A stretch of DNA of 10,349 nucleotides from Saccharofermentans sp. (GCA_024692105.1 JAILMZ010000023.1:1-10349); one strand, 5' to 3'. Counted from the first letter of the stretch, positions 1-7,129 are shown. Notes: generated from the letters alone by a model not told the origin. Translations and numbers: made by a program.

Positions 1-49
1 AGACCCCTTGATTAAAAGTCAAGTGCTCTACCGACTGAGCTAGTGAACC
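1..49 (-). tRNA. tRNA-Lys (anticodon TTT), 3' part cut by window edge
   Basis: Read on the minus strand, a 7-base acceptor strand GGTTCAC is followed by TA and a D-stem GCTC/GAGC with a loop containing GTCGGTA. An anticodon arm follows with loop CTTTTAA, whose anticodon TTT decodes lysine. The variable region, T-arm and 3' end lie outside the window. It is the last tRNA visible in a His-Gln-Lys array and only 3 bases separate it from the CCA end of tRNA-Gln. It must therefore be cut from the same transcript. Confidence 0.93.
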
Positions 50-52
50 ATA

Positions 53-126
53 TGGCTGGGGTGGTAGGATTTGAACCTGCGATGCGGGAGTCAAAGACCC
101 GTGCCTTACCCCTTGGCTACACCCCA
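53..126 (-). tRNA. tRNA-Gln (anticodon TTG), CCA encoded
   Basis: The minus strand shows acceptor TGGGGTG pairing with CACCCCA, discriminator G and an encoded CCA (53-55). U1-A72 at the stem end is typical of glutamine tRNA. The D-arm GCC/GGC, anticodon loop CTTTGAC (anticodon TTG) and T-loop TTCAAAT are all present, for 74 bases in total. Two pairs are non-canonical: T97 opposite T89 at the base of the anticodon loop (31-39), and C opposite A in the T-stem (plus-strand positions 79 and 65). The molecule still folds as a standard cloverleaf. It is co-transcribed between tRNA-His and tRNA-Lys. Confidence 0.92.
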
Positions 127-160
127 GTGTAAAGGAGCATATGCACCGTAAAGAAAAAGT

Positions 161-238
161 TGGGGTGGGATATGGGATTCGAACCCATGATATCTAGTGC
201 CACAAACTAGCGCTCTAACCAACTGAACTAATCCCACC
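161..238 (-). tRNA. tRNA-His (anticodon GTG), CCA encoded
   Basis: Acceptor GTGGGAT pairs with ATCCCAC, and the anticodon stem CTAGT/ACTAG closes loop TTGTGGC with anticodon GTG. T-stem ATGGG/CCCAT closes TTCGAAT, and CCA is encoded at 161-163. An extra G precedes the acceptor stem (complement of 238) opposite discriminator C73. This is the histidine identity base G-1, here genomically encoded. It is the first tRNA of the array, about 13 bases downstream of the predicted transcription start, and 34 bases separate it from tRNA-Gln. Confidence 0.95.
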
Positions 239-258
239 ATGCTATTCGGTGCCTTGAA

Positions 259-287
259 ATTATATAGTTTGCTCTTTTTTTAGTCAA
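259..287 (-). promoter_or_regulatory. Promoter of the tRNA His-Gln-Lys array
   Basis: On the minus strand, TTGACT (282-287) and TATAAT (259-264) are separated by exactly 17 bases. This is 5/6 and 6/6 to the sigma-A consensus. The expected start is near 252, leaving a very short leader before tRNA-His at 238. The spacer is A-rich. Confidence 0.85.
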
Positions 288-314
288 GACATATTATTTT
301 GTCGGTGGTAAAAT
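286..314 (+). promoter_or_regulatory. Candidate argJ promoter, overlapping the tRNA promoter
   Basis: AAGACA (286-291) and TAAAAT (309-314) are separated by 17 bases, matching 4/6 and 5/6 of the sigma-A consensus. The -35 box shares two bases with the -35 box of the divergent tRNA promoter. It is the best plus-strand candidate in the 113-base gap, but the match is modest. Confidence 0.4.
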
Positions 315-351
315 ACATTGGATTTAAATAAGAAAGCGGTAAAACAAAACT

Positions 352-1596
352 ATGGAAGACATTTCTTACATCACTATTCCTGCGGGTTTCAAGGCAAACG
401 GCGTGGCATCCGGAATGAAATGCTCCGACAGGGCAAACATCAATCCTGATACTCCCAAGTACTCATATCTTGATGTGGGCCTTGTAGTCTCTGATACTCC
501 CTGCACCGTTGCCGGCGTTTATACGTCAAACCTCGTTAAGGGACACTCCCTTGTACGTTCTATAGATATTATCGAGAGCAAAAAGAAAGTTAGAGGCATC
601 ATCGTCAACAGCAAGAATGCAAATGCTGCAGTCGGCAAAGCCGGTATTGAAGATGCTGAACTTATCGCAGGCAGCGTTGCAAAGGAACTGGGATGCACCG
701 GTGATGAGATCCTTACCGCATCAACAGGTGTCATCGGAACAAGACTTCCAACAGACCTGATCACATCGGTTATCCCCGAGCTCGTAAGCGGCCTTGCTGA
801 TTCAGAAGAGACCGCACATAACAGCGAATATGCAATGATGACAACCGATACCATTCCCAAGGAAGTATCGGCAGAGATAACTCTTGCAGACGAGCGCCAG
901 GTCAGGATCGCAGGACAGGCAAAAGGCTCCGGCATGATCCATCCTAACCTCGCCACAATGATCGGTATCTTTACGACCGATGCAGACATCGAAGCAGACC
1001 TTCTTAAGAAGATGCTCAAAGATGCTGTCAAATACACTTTCAACCGTGTCAGCGTTGACGGAGATACATCCGTATGCGATATGGTCATCGTGCTCGCTAA
1101 CGGCCAGTCAGGCGTTAAGATTGAAGAAGGAAGCGAGGACGCGGAAGTTTTCGCGGAGGCGTTAAGAAGCCTGTGCGAAGACATCGCACGCATGCTCGCA
1201 TCCGACGGTGAAGGCGCAACAAAGTTCGTTGAAGTCGAAGTCTATGGTGCAGCAAGCGAAGCTGATGCAAAGCTTATCGTATCCGCAGTAGCAAAATCCC
1301 CGCTTTGCAAGACGGCTTTCTACGGAATGGATGCCAACTGCGGAAGGATCCTTACCGCCGTCGGTTATTCCGGTGCCAAGTTCGACCCTGAGCATGTCGA
1401 TATCAAGCTCAGCGGCCTGCTCGTGTACAAGGATGGTATTGCTGCTGATTTCGATGAGGAAGAGGCTTCAAGGCTCCTTCATGAGCACGACATCAAGGTC
1501 GAGATCATTCTGCACGAAGGCGACTGTTATGACAGGATGTTCACGTGCGATTTCTCACACGAGTATGTCACGATAAACGGCAGCTACAGGACCTGA
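352..1596 (+). CDS. argJ: Glutamate N-acetyltransferase / ornithine acetyltransferase ArgJ
   Basis: ArgJ moves the acetyl group from N-acetylornithine to glutamate, giving the cyclic arginine pathway; bifunctional members also use acetyl-CoA. The 414 residues match the usual length. The N-terminal part shows the family pattern around GFKANGVASG and TVAGVYTSN. The oxyanion-hole stretch STGVIGT lies near residue 125. The autocleavage site is GSGMIHPNLATM, with Ala201-Thr202; Thr202 becomes the N-terminal nucleophile of the beta chain. The C-terminus YVTINGSYRT is the typical conserved end. ATG at 352 starts the homologous region, but there is no clear Shine-Dalgarno (only AGAAAG about 15 bases away). 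No other arg gene lies within view. It shares a bidirectional terminator with convergent tig. Family assignment is firm; mono- versus bifunctional activity cannot be told. Confidence 0.96.
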   Translation: MEDISYITIPAGFKANGVASGMKCSDRANINPDTPKYSYLDVGLVVSDTPCTVAGVYTSNLVKGHSLVRSIDIIESKKKVRGIIVNSKNANAAVGKAGIEDAELIAGSVAKELGCTGDEILTASTGVIGTRLPTDLITSVIPELVSGLADSEETAHNSEYAMMTTDTIPKEVSAEITLADERQVRIAGQAKGSGMIHPNLATMIGIFTTDADIEADLLKKMLKDAVKYTFNRVSVDGDTSVCDMVIVLANGQSGVKIEEGSEDAEVFAEALRSLCEDIARMLASDGEGATKFVEVEVYGAASEADAKLIVSAVAKSPLCKTAFYGMDANCGRILTAVGYSGAKFDPEHVDIKLSGLLVYKDGIAADFDEEEASRLLHEHDIKVEIILHEGDCYDRMFTCDFSHEYVTINGSYRT

Positions 1597-1620
1597 TACA
1601 GATCAAACAAAAGCAATAAG

Positions 1621-1651
1621 AAAGGGACTGCTTAGATCGCAGTCCCTTTTT
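1621..1651. terminator. Bidirectional intrinsic terminator between argJ and tig
   Basis: A perfect 11-bp stem (1621-1631 with 1639-1649) closes a 7-base loop and is followed on the plus strand by a T run (1647-1651). On the minus strand the same stem is followed by TTTCTTATT. It lies 25 bases after the argJ stop and 26 bases after the tig stop, so it can serve both convergent genes. Confidence 0.9.
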
Positions 1652-1676
1652 GATTACCTGGTATTGAGGTCAGGAA

Positions 1677-3032
1677 TTACTCTTCGGTCTTCTTGTCCTC
1701 TTCAGCAGCCTTCTCGGGCTCTTCTGTCTTCTCTTCCTCAGCCGGCTTAGGTGCTACCTTAACAGCCTTGGATGTAAGATACTCAACTGTCTTCTTTGCA
1801 CGGATGGAATCCTTGATGAACTCTGTGCTGTCGCCGAGAGTCTTCTTAACTTCCTCAGCATCCATGTTGTAAGACTTAGCGATCTCTGCGATCTCTGCGT
1901 CGATATCCTCATCCGTTACCTCGGGATCGAGCTTCTCAGTGATCTTCTCGATTACGAGAGAGGACTTAACTCTTACTCTTGCCATGGGCTTGAAGGACTC
2001 CTTGAAGTCGTCCATGCTCTGGCCTACATACTGGAGATACATCTCAAGGCCGATGCCCTGCTGCTGCATACGCATAGCCTGATCGTTAGCCATCTGATCT
2101 ACTTCGTTGTCGATCATTACTTCAGGGATGTCGATCTCGCAGTTGTCGCATACCGCACGAACTGTCTCGTTCTCGAAAGCTGTCTTGTTGCTCTTTGCAG
2201 CGGACTCTTCCTTCTGGCGGCGTACATCAGCCTTGAGCTCATCAAGAGTATCGAACTCGGATACATCCTTAGCGAACTCGTCGTCGAGCTCGGGAAGGTT
2301 CTCGCACTTGATCATCTTGATCTTTACGTTGAATGTTGCATCAGCACCCTTGAGGTCTTCTGCGTGATACTCTTCAGGGAACTTAACAACGATGGAGAAC
2401 TCCTCACCTGCATTGTGTCCTGCAACCTGCTCCTCAAAACCGGGGATGAAGGAGTGTGAACCGAGCTTGAGGTTGTAATCCTCGCCCTTGCCGCCTTCGA
2501 AAGCAACACCGTCCTTGAAGCCCTCATAGTCGATAGTAACCGTATCGCCTTCCTGAGCAGCTCTGCCTTCAACTTCCTCGAGGGAAGCATTTCTCTTGCG
2601 CATTCTCTCGATCTCTTCGTCGACATCAGCGTCTGTTACCTTGAGCTCCTCGAAAGGAACCTCCACGCCCTCATACTGTCCGAGCTCAAACTCAGGCTTA
2701 ACGAAAACCTCGATGGTGTACTTAACGCCGTTCTCGTCGATAGACTGAACATCCATCATAGGTCTGGATACTACCTGAAGGTCATGCTCCTTGATAGCAT
2801 CGGGATACTGAGTATTTGCAAGCTCATTGATGGCATCCTCATAAAGAACTCCCTCGCCGTAGTACTGGCAAACGAGCTGATAAGGAACCTTGCCCTTACG
2901 GAAACCGGGAACCTGGAAACGGTTCTTGTTCTTGTTGTAGGAAGCCTTAAGAGCCTTGTCGAATTCTTCTCTGCCAGCCTCGAGGCTGATGATTACCTGA
3001 GAATTTTCTTTCTTCTCAATCGTTGATGCCAT
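1677..3032 (-). CDS. tig: Trigger factor (ribosome-associated chaperone and peptidyl-prolyl isomerase)
   Basis: Trigger factor binds the ribosome at the exit tunnel and shields nascent chains. The ribosome-docking signature GFRKGKVP is at residues 43-50. The FKBP-type isomerase domain runs from about 162 to 243 and includes GSHSFIPGFEEQ. The C-terminal chaperone arms follow to about residue 415. The last 30 or so residues are a Glu/Lys/Pro-rich low-complexity tail, so the protein (451 aa) is slightly longer than usual. The ATG at 3032 is preceded by GGAGG (3040-3044) with 7 bases of spacing and by its own promoter. In many Firmicutes clpX/clpP follow tig; here tig is alone and converges with argJ. 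Confidence 0.97.
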   Translation of the reverse strand: MASTIEKKENSQVIISLEAGREEFDKALKASYNKNKNRFQVPGFRKGKVPYQLVCQYYGEGVLYEDAINELANTQYPDAIKEHDLQVVSRPMMDVQSIDENGVKYTIEVFVKPEFELGQYEGVEVPFEELKVTDADVDEEIERMRKRNASLEEVEGRAAQEGDTVTIDYEGFKDGVAFEGGKGEDYNLKLGSHSFIPGFEEQVAGHNAGEEFSIVVKFPEEYHAEDLKGADATFNVKIKMIKCENLPELDDEFAKDVSEFDTLDELKADVRRQKEESAAKSNKTAFENETVRAVCDNCEIDIPEVMIDNEVDQMANDQAMRMQQQGIGLEMYLQYVGQSMDDFKESFKPMARVRVKSSLVIEKITEKLDPEVTDEDIDAEIAEIAKSYNMDAEEVKKTLGDSTEFIKDSIRAKKTVEYLTSKAVKVAPKPAEEEKTEEPEKAAEEDKKTEE

Positions 3033-3082
3033 GTTTATTCCTCCAAATTATTAATATGCTATTAAACTAAAACCGAATACGA

Positions 3083-3112
3083 ATTGTAGCACAGAGTGGT
3101 GTATCTTTGCAA
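3083..3112 (-). promoter_or_regulatory. tig promoter
   Basis: Minus-strand TTGCAA (3107-3112) and TACAAT (3083-3088) have an 18-base spacer, and a TG one base before the -10 gives an extended -10. The expected start is near 3076, giving a leader of about 44 bases that contains the GGAGG of tig. The promoter lies inside the 103-base gap after the upstream hydrolase gene. Confidence 0.75.
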
Positions 3113-3135
3113 TCTTCTTATATAAAAGAAATGCA

Positions 3136-3660
3136 TCAGATTACTTTGACCTGAATGCCTCCGAGTACAGCGAGTGCAGCTTCGTGGAGCTTGGGGTCGA
3201 AAGACGCCGTCAGCTTTGAATCCACGATGATCTCAGCTTCGGGTGCCGCAGCCTTGGCGATAACGGCATTGGAGATGACGCAGATGTTGGAGACCAGGCC
3301 GCATACCTCGATCGATGAGTAGTCAGAAGCATTGTCCTTGATGAATTCAGCAAGTTCGATGCTGCCGAAAGTGGGTTTCTCAAATGCCTTGCAACCTTCA
3401 AGATACGGAGCAAGAGTGCCGTTGAGCTCAAAACCTTCGCTTCCCTTGATGCAGTGAGGAACGGGAAGGTTCCTGCCCTCCTGGGTGTTCATGTACTCTT
3501 CGGTGTGGGTATCGAGTGTATATACGATCTCATCACCTGCAGCTTTGTATTCTTCAATCCTGGCGATAATGCCCGGTATGATCTTATCCGCACCCTCGAA
3601 ACCGAGAGCACCGTCAATAAAGTCCTTCTGGCAATCCACTACGACAAGAAGCCTTCTCAT
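3136..3660 (-). CDS. Nicotinamidase-like cysteine hydrolase (isochorismatase family)
   Basis: The fold is that of the isochorismatase/nicotinamidase family. The catalytic triad is visible as Asp9 (VVVDCQKDFIDG), Lys95 (EKPTFGS) and Cys127 (GLVSNICVIS). The metal site of nicotinamidases is also present: Asp50 and His52 in LDTHTEEY, and His69 in NLPVPHC. This favours nicotinamide deamidation to nicotinate in NAD salvage (PncA role) over isochorismatase, which lacks the metal site. At 174 aa it has the usual length of short clostridial PncA-like enzymes. The ATG at 3660 has GGAGG six bases upstream. No separate promoter is obvious: the ribosome binding site begins directly after the tRNA-Arg terminator. 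Other amide substrates remain possible. Confidence 0.87.
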   Translation of the reverse strand: MRRLLVVVDCQKDFIDGALGFEGADKIIPGIIARIEEYKAAGDEIVYTLDTHTEEYMNTQEGRNLPVPHCIKGSEGFELNGTLAPYLEGCKAFEKPTFGSIELAEFIKDNASDYSSIEVCGLVSNICVISNAVIAKAAAPEAEIIVDSKLTASFDPKLHEAALAVLGGIQVKVI

Positions 3661-3680
3661 GATCCACCTCCGTTTGAGTA

Positions 3681-3711
3681 AAGAAAAAGCCGCCGCTTTA
3701 TTCGCGACGGC
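3681..3711 (-). terminator. Terminator of tRNA-Arg, just before the hydrolase gene
   Basis: On the minus strand GCCGTCGC (3711-3704) pairs with GCGGCGGC (3696-3689) across a 7-base loop. The one non-Watson-Crick pair is a G-T wobble on this strand but a C-A mismatch on the other. TTTTTCTTT follows. Strand asymmetry and the T run both point to minus-strand termination, 8 bases after the encoded CCA of tRNA-Arg. Confidence 0.8.
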
Positions 3712-3718
3712 CTTTGTG

Positions 3719-3795
<77 letters not shown>

Positions 3796-3824
3796 GTATT
3801 ATGCTACTTCCGAATAGCCTAATA

Positions 3825-3853
3825 ATAATATTACTTGCAATATTGAATGTCAA
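3825..3853 (-). promoter_or_regulatory. tRNA-Arg promoter
   Basis: Minus-strand TTGACA (3848-3853) is 6/6 to consensus and TATTAT (3825-3830) is 5/6, with a 17-base spacer. The expected start is near 3818, about 22 bases before the tRNA. Readthrough of the downstream terminator would also supply the hydrolase gene. Confidence 0.87.
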
Positions 3854-3872
3854 CCGCCAAATGATGTAGAAT
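3843..3872 (+). promoter_or_regulatory. Candidate promoter of the phosphatase gene
   Basis: TTGAAT (3843-3848) and TAGAAT (3867-3872) have an 18-base spacer, matching 4/6 and 5/6 of consensus. The expected start near 3879 leaves a leader of about 20 bases holding AGGAGG. Its -35 box touches the -35 box of the divergent tRNA-Arg promoter. Confidence 0.5.
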
Positions 3873-3900
3873 ACCTGCGGTGATATTAGGAGGATTTTAC

Positions 3901-4641
3901 ATGTCTGATTACAACCCCGACAGCCAGCTTATCGACCTTCCCCTCATTAACTGCAGAGAGCTTGGCGGCATGCCTTTAAGCGGCGGACATGTATTTCGAA
4001 GAGGGCTGTTCCTGAGAGCAGGAGCCCCTTCCGAGCTTAAGACAAGAGAAGAGTTCGAAGAAGTAAAGGCTTATGGTGTCAAGACCGTAGTAGACTTCAG
4101 AGGCGTAACGGAACTTGAACGCAGGGGCAATCCTTTCAAGGACGACCCGGACACGGATTTTCATTCCATCCCCCTTTTCGTCGGCGATCCCGGTGACATA
4201 AACAACGACACCATGCAGTTCCTCCGTACCCACTATCTCGGAGATTATTACGTAATCATAATGGAACAGCTTGGCTCCAGTGTTGTGGAGGTTATGCGCA
4301 CCCTTCTCAATGCCAAGGGACTTGTACTCTATCACTGTGCACACGGCAAGGACCGCACCGGTGTCATATCTGCCTGCCTTTACCTTCTGACGGGAGCCGA
4401 CCGCGAGGACATCGTCACAAACTATAAGATCTCATACCACTATCTTGAGGACTTCATGAGGCCTCTTATAGAGGCATGCGATGATAACATGAAGCATACG
4501 CTGCGTTCTGATGAGATCAACATAAGGATCTTCCTTAAGTATCTTGATGACAAATGGGACGGTAAGATCGAGAATTACCTGCTAGCTAACGGAATGACAG
4601 AAGAAGAACTCAAGGCGCTTTACGATAAGTGCGTCGAATGA
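3901..4641 (+). CDS. Tyrosine / dual-specificity protein phosphatase (Y_phosphatase3, MptpB/LipA-like)
   Basis: The active-site loop HCAHGKDRTG (residues 145-154) gives the CX5R signature, with Cys146 as nucleophile and Arg152 binding phosphate. Lys150-Asp151 after the glycine is the variant known in MptpB/LipA-type enzymes, several of which also act on phosphoinositides. Upstream family landmarks are NCRELGG (17-23) and DFRGVTELER (65-74). The C-terminal YLLANGMTEEELKALYDK segment is also typical. There is no signal peptide, so it should be cytoplasmic. The ATG at 3901 is chosen because AGGAGG (3888-3893) sits 7 bases before it; an in-frame GTG at 3880 lies upstream of that site. The stop codon abuts the stop of the convergent lipoprotein gene. 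The physiological substrate is unknown. Confidence 0.9.
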   Translation: MSDYNPDSQLIDLPLINCRELGGMPLSGGHVFRRGLFLRAGAPSELKTREEFEEVKAYGVKTVVDFRGVTELERRGNPFKDDPDTDFHSIPLFVGDPGDINNDTMQFLRTHYLGDYYVIIMEQLGSSVVEVMRTLLNAKGLVLYHCAHGKDRTGVISACLYLLTGADREDIVTNYKISYHYLEDFMRPLIEACDDNMKHTLRSDEINIRIFLKYLDDKWDGKIENYLLANGMTEEELKALYDKCVE

Positions 4642-5955
4642 TCACTGGGCTCCTGATACAATGACGGAAGTTATATTGTAATTCTCGTCATAAGCAAACG
4701 TCATCTCATAATCCTTGTCTTCATACTGATAAGAATAAACATACCCGAACTCATCTATCATCGGGTATATTAGCATGAGTTCCGACAGATTCATTCCCTG
4801 ATATACGATACCGCTGATCGTATAGTCACTGTCTCTGTAGAGCCTGATGGATTCAAGGACTCCTGACCAGGACGAATGGAAATCATCGCCATATTCGACC
4901 TTGAACTTGAGGGATATTCCGTCAAAGTTCAGTACGACCTCATATAATAGATGAAGGACGTCATCATCACCGGTATAACTGTCAACGACTTTTCCGTCAG
5001 TAACAGAACTTACGGGGTTGCCGAGCAGTTCGACTATATCCTGGAAAGAATACTCTTCACCGCAGGTAACGAGTTTCTCGCCGTCCCTGCACAAGAACAG
5101 CTGTTCTCCGTCATTGGAAGGAATGACATCCTTGATGAAAGTCGTACCGTCAGGTTCGACAAACAGGCTCACCTTATGGGATTTGACGCTTACATTGTCA
5201 TTGCCGAGCGTCTCGGGAATAATGAAAGTGACCATGACAGGAGAAAGGAATCCCAGTTTATAGTCGTCCACACTGCTCATGACCTTGAGCTTGTAATAAT
5301 CGATGACAAAGTCAGCTTTGCTGGTTATGACCGAGGTTATGTAGAGCGAATCCGGATATATGGGACCTATGATCGCCGAGAGTGCATCCGTATTATTGTC
5401 TTCGATCATCGTGAAATAGTGCGATACATAGTCATACGCAACGATAGAATCCGCGACATAATCCCCCGCCAAAGAATAAGTTCCGTCCTCCCTCTCCCTG
5501 AGAACGAATCTGCAGGGGTACTGCGGATCCAGATCATTCTCATAACAGAGCTCTATGACATCGAGTTCACCGTAATCATCAAGCGATTTGATCTCATAAT
5601 CACTGTCACTTGCCTTCGCGAAATACTCGTTTTCCTCTTCCTCACTGAGAATACGGAAGGAAGTAAGTTCACCATGGCTGGCAGATACAGTGCGTAGTAT
5701 CGCGACATACTCATAAAAGGCAGTATATGTAAGCCCGTCGAGCTGTGGATCGGGGATCTCTGAGAAACTGTCGGAAACCTGCGTATCGTTGACTATCGCA
5801 TTTATGACGAGCCTGGCGAGGTCCTGCTCTGAAAGGTTGGTATATGCCGTATTGATCTGGGATGAGATGTCACTTACGACCGAACAAGACGTAACCGACA
5901 TCATCAAAGCAGATGTCATTAATAAAGCCGTTATTCTTTCAGCCTTACGTCTCAT
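4642..5955 (-). CDS. Putative lipoprotein of unknown function
   Basis: I do not recognise the family. The N-terminus has basic residues, a hydrophobic stretch and the lipobox VTSC, so Cys24 should be lipidated and the protein held on the outer face of the membrane. The mature protein is acidic and rich in Asp, Glu, Tyr and Ser. Residues about 293-373 (with DIVELLGNPVSSV) and 380-435 (with GMNLSELMLIYPMIDEFGY and a final TFAYDENYNITSVIVS) look like two copies of a small alpha-beta unit. The pattern (helix, short loop, then strands ending in a Phe/Tyr-rich hairpin) resembles BLIP/BamE-like modules; this is inference only. It starts 8 bases after rlmB; the rlmB stop lies inside its weak ribosome binding site, suggesting translational coupling. 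It is the last gene of the cysS operon. Confidence 0.75.
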   Translation of the reverse strand: MRRKAERITALLMTSALMMSVTSCSVVSDISSQINTAYTNLSEQDLARLVINAIVNDTQVSDSFSEIPDPQLDGLTYTAFYEYVAILRTVSASHGELTSFRILSEEEENEYFAKASDSDYEIKSLDDYGELDVIELCYENDLDPQYPCRFVLREREDGTYSLAGDYVADSIVAYDYVSHYFTMIEDNNTDALSAIIGPIYPDSLYITSVITSKADFVIDYYKLKVMSSVDDYKLGFLSPVMVTFIIPETLGNDNVSVKSHKVSLFVEPDGTTFIKDVIPSNDGEQLFLCRDGEKLVTCGEEYSFQDIVELLGNPVSSVTDGKVVDSYTGDDDVLHLLYEVVLNFDGISLKFKVEYGDDFHSSWSGVLESIRLYRDSDYTISGIVYQGMNLSELMLIYPMIDEFGYVYSYQYEDKDYEMTFAYDENYNITSVIVSGAQ

Positions 5956-5963
5956 CCGTAGCC

Positions 5964-6719
5964 TTACCTTTGCTTTCTGCGCTTTACCGCTTCAAACACG
6001 ACCACACCGGCAGCAACTGCAGCATTGAGGCTGTTGACGTGTCCCGTCATGGGGATCGTAACCATGAAGTCGCAGCACTTGCGTACGCCTTCTCTGATAC
6101 CCTCGCCTTCACTGCCTATAACTATGACCATGCTACCACTGTAGTCGGCTTCGTCATAGCTGACTTCACCGTCCATATCAGTTCCGCATACCCAAAAACC
6201 TTCCTTTTCCTTGAGGTTCCTGAGTGTCTGTGCCAGGTTGCCAACTCTTGCCACGGGCACGTATTCAAGCGCGCCTGCAGAAGCCTTTGCGACCATTGAA
6301 TCAAGCGCTATGGAACGTCTCTCAGGGATTATGACACCATCAACACTGCAGCAGTCGGATATCCTGAGGATGGATCCTAAGTTATATGCATCCTTAAGTT
6401 CATCAAGAGCGATGAGCAGCGGTGCGTGACCTGCCTGCCTTGCGTTTTCGATGATTTCGTCAAGATCTGCGTAGTCGTGTGAAGCGACAGATGCTATGAC
6501 GCCCTGGTGGTTGTGTGTCTCGGATAATTTGTCCAAGACGTTCCTCGGAGCTCTGGTTACTACGATACTCTTCTTGTTCGCGGCATCCAATATCTTGGCG
6601 AGCGCAGGCTCGAGCCTTCTGCCGCCATCCGGTTTGAGCAGCCAGATCTTATTGATAGTGCGTCCCGATGAGAGCGCCTCATTAACGGCATTCTTGCCCT
6701 CGATCTTGTCCGTATTCAC
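5964..6719 (-). CDS. rlmB: 23S rRNA (guanosine-2'-O-)-methyltransferase RlmB (TrmH/SpoU family)
   Basis: RlmB methylates the ribose of G2251 (E. coli numbering) in the peptidyl-transferase P-loop of 23S rRNA using SAM. The N-terminal substrate-binding domain opens with KIEGKNAVNEAL. The SPOUT knot motifs are visible: NLGSILR with Asn113 and Arg119, IGSEGEGI near 201-208, and IPMTGHVNSLNAAVAAG near 222-238. The length of 251 aa is normal. The start is a GTG at 6717-6719 overlapping the mrnC stop as GTGA; GGAGGT (6726-6731) lies 6 bases before it and decides this start. Order cysS-mrnC-rlmB is conserved in Firmicutes. The closely related tRNA or other rRNA SpoU enzymes are less likely given context and the N-terminal domain. 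Confidence 0.93.
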   Translation of the reverse strand: MNTDKIEGKNAVNEALSSGRTINKIWLLKPDGGRRLEPALAKILDAANKKSIVVTRAPRNVLDKLSETHNHQGVIASVASHDYADLDEIIENARQAGHAPLLIALDELKDAYNLGSILRISDCCSVDGVIIPERRSIALDSMVAKASAGALEYVPVARVGNLAQTLRNLKEKEGFWVCGTDMDGEVSYDEADYSGSMVIVIGSEGEGIREGVRKCCDFMVTIPMTGHVNSLNAAVAAGVVVFEAVKRRKQR

Positions 6720-7129
6720 TTCTTTACCTCCGGATCGTCTGTCAGTTCAAAGCTCTTTAAGATCAGTTCTTCCATACGTTCTTCCCTGTTGTCGAGGAAC
6801 AGGAAACCTATTAGCGCTTCGAATCCTGTCGCATAAAGATAATCTATGTGCGAAGAATTCTTCGACTCGGCGTGAGGATTGGAGTTCTTGCCTCTTCTGA
6901 AATAATCCTCCTCTTCCTCAGTAAGTTCCGGCATCAGCTTGCGGATTGCCTCGGCCTGTGCCTGTGCGCTCACGTAAGATACAGTCTCGTTGTGCAGTTT
7001 CTTGTTATTGCCTGCGCCGTGGGTTGCAGCGTGGCATCTTGCATAGAGCTCATATACGGAATCACCGATATAAGCAAGAACCAGCGGCGATACCTCGCGC
7101 AGATCAGTTGCAATAAGCGGTTTGATCAT
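6716..7129 (-). CDS. mrnC: Mini-ribonuclease III (23S rRNA maturation)
   Basis: Mini-III is an RNase III catalytic domain without a double-stranded-RNA-binding domain; in Bacillus it processes the ends of 23S precursor rRNA. At 137 aa it has the usual size. The signature LAYIGDSVYELY carries catalytic Asp23 and FEALIGFLFL carries Glu104. The middle segment SYVSAQAQA and EEDYFRRGKNSN are typical. The ATG overlaps the cysS stop by one base (TGATG), with GGTGGAG about 8 bases upstream. Overlaps on both sides indicate coupled translation with cysS and rlmB. Confidence 0.95.
   Translation of the reverse strand: MIKPLIATDLREVSPLVLAYIGDSVYELYARCHAATHGAGNNKKLHNETVSYVSAQAQAEAIRKLMPELTEEEEDYFRRGKNSNPHAESKNSSHIDYLYATGFEALIGFLFLDNREERMEELILKSFELTDDPEVKK

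Noticed and set aside
519..1193. Minus-strand open frame inside argJ
   Set aside because: Shadow of a clearly conserved gene; the translation is Ser/Thr/Arg-rich with no domain pattern.
3689..3711. Plus-strand terminator before the phosphatase gene
   Set aside because: On the plus strand the stem has a C-A mismatch and poor T run; on the minus strand it has a G-U pair and a TTTTT tail, so it belongs to tRNA-Arg.
3880..3900. Upstream GTG start for the phosphatase, adding 7 residues
   Set aside because: The AGGAGG at 3888-3893 lies after this GTG and is ideally spaced for the ATG at 3901.
4951..5697. Long plus-strand open frame (248 codons) opposite the lipoprotein gene
   Set aside because: It is an antisense shadow: no ribosome binding site, no family pattern, and the minus-strand frame has a signal peptide, lipobox and operon position.
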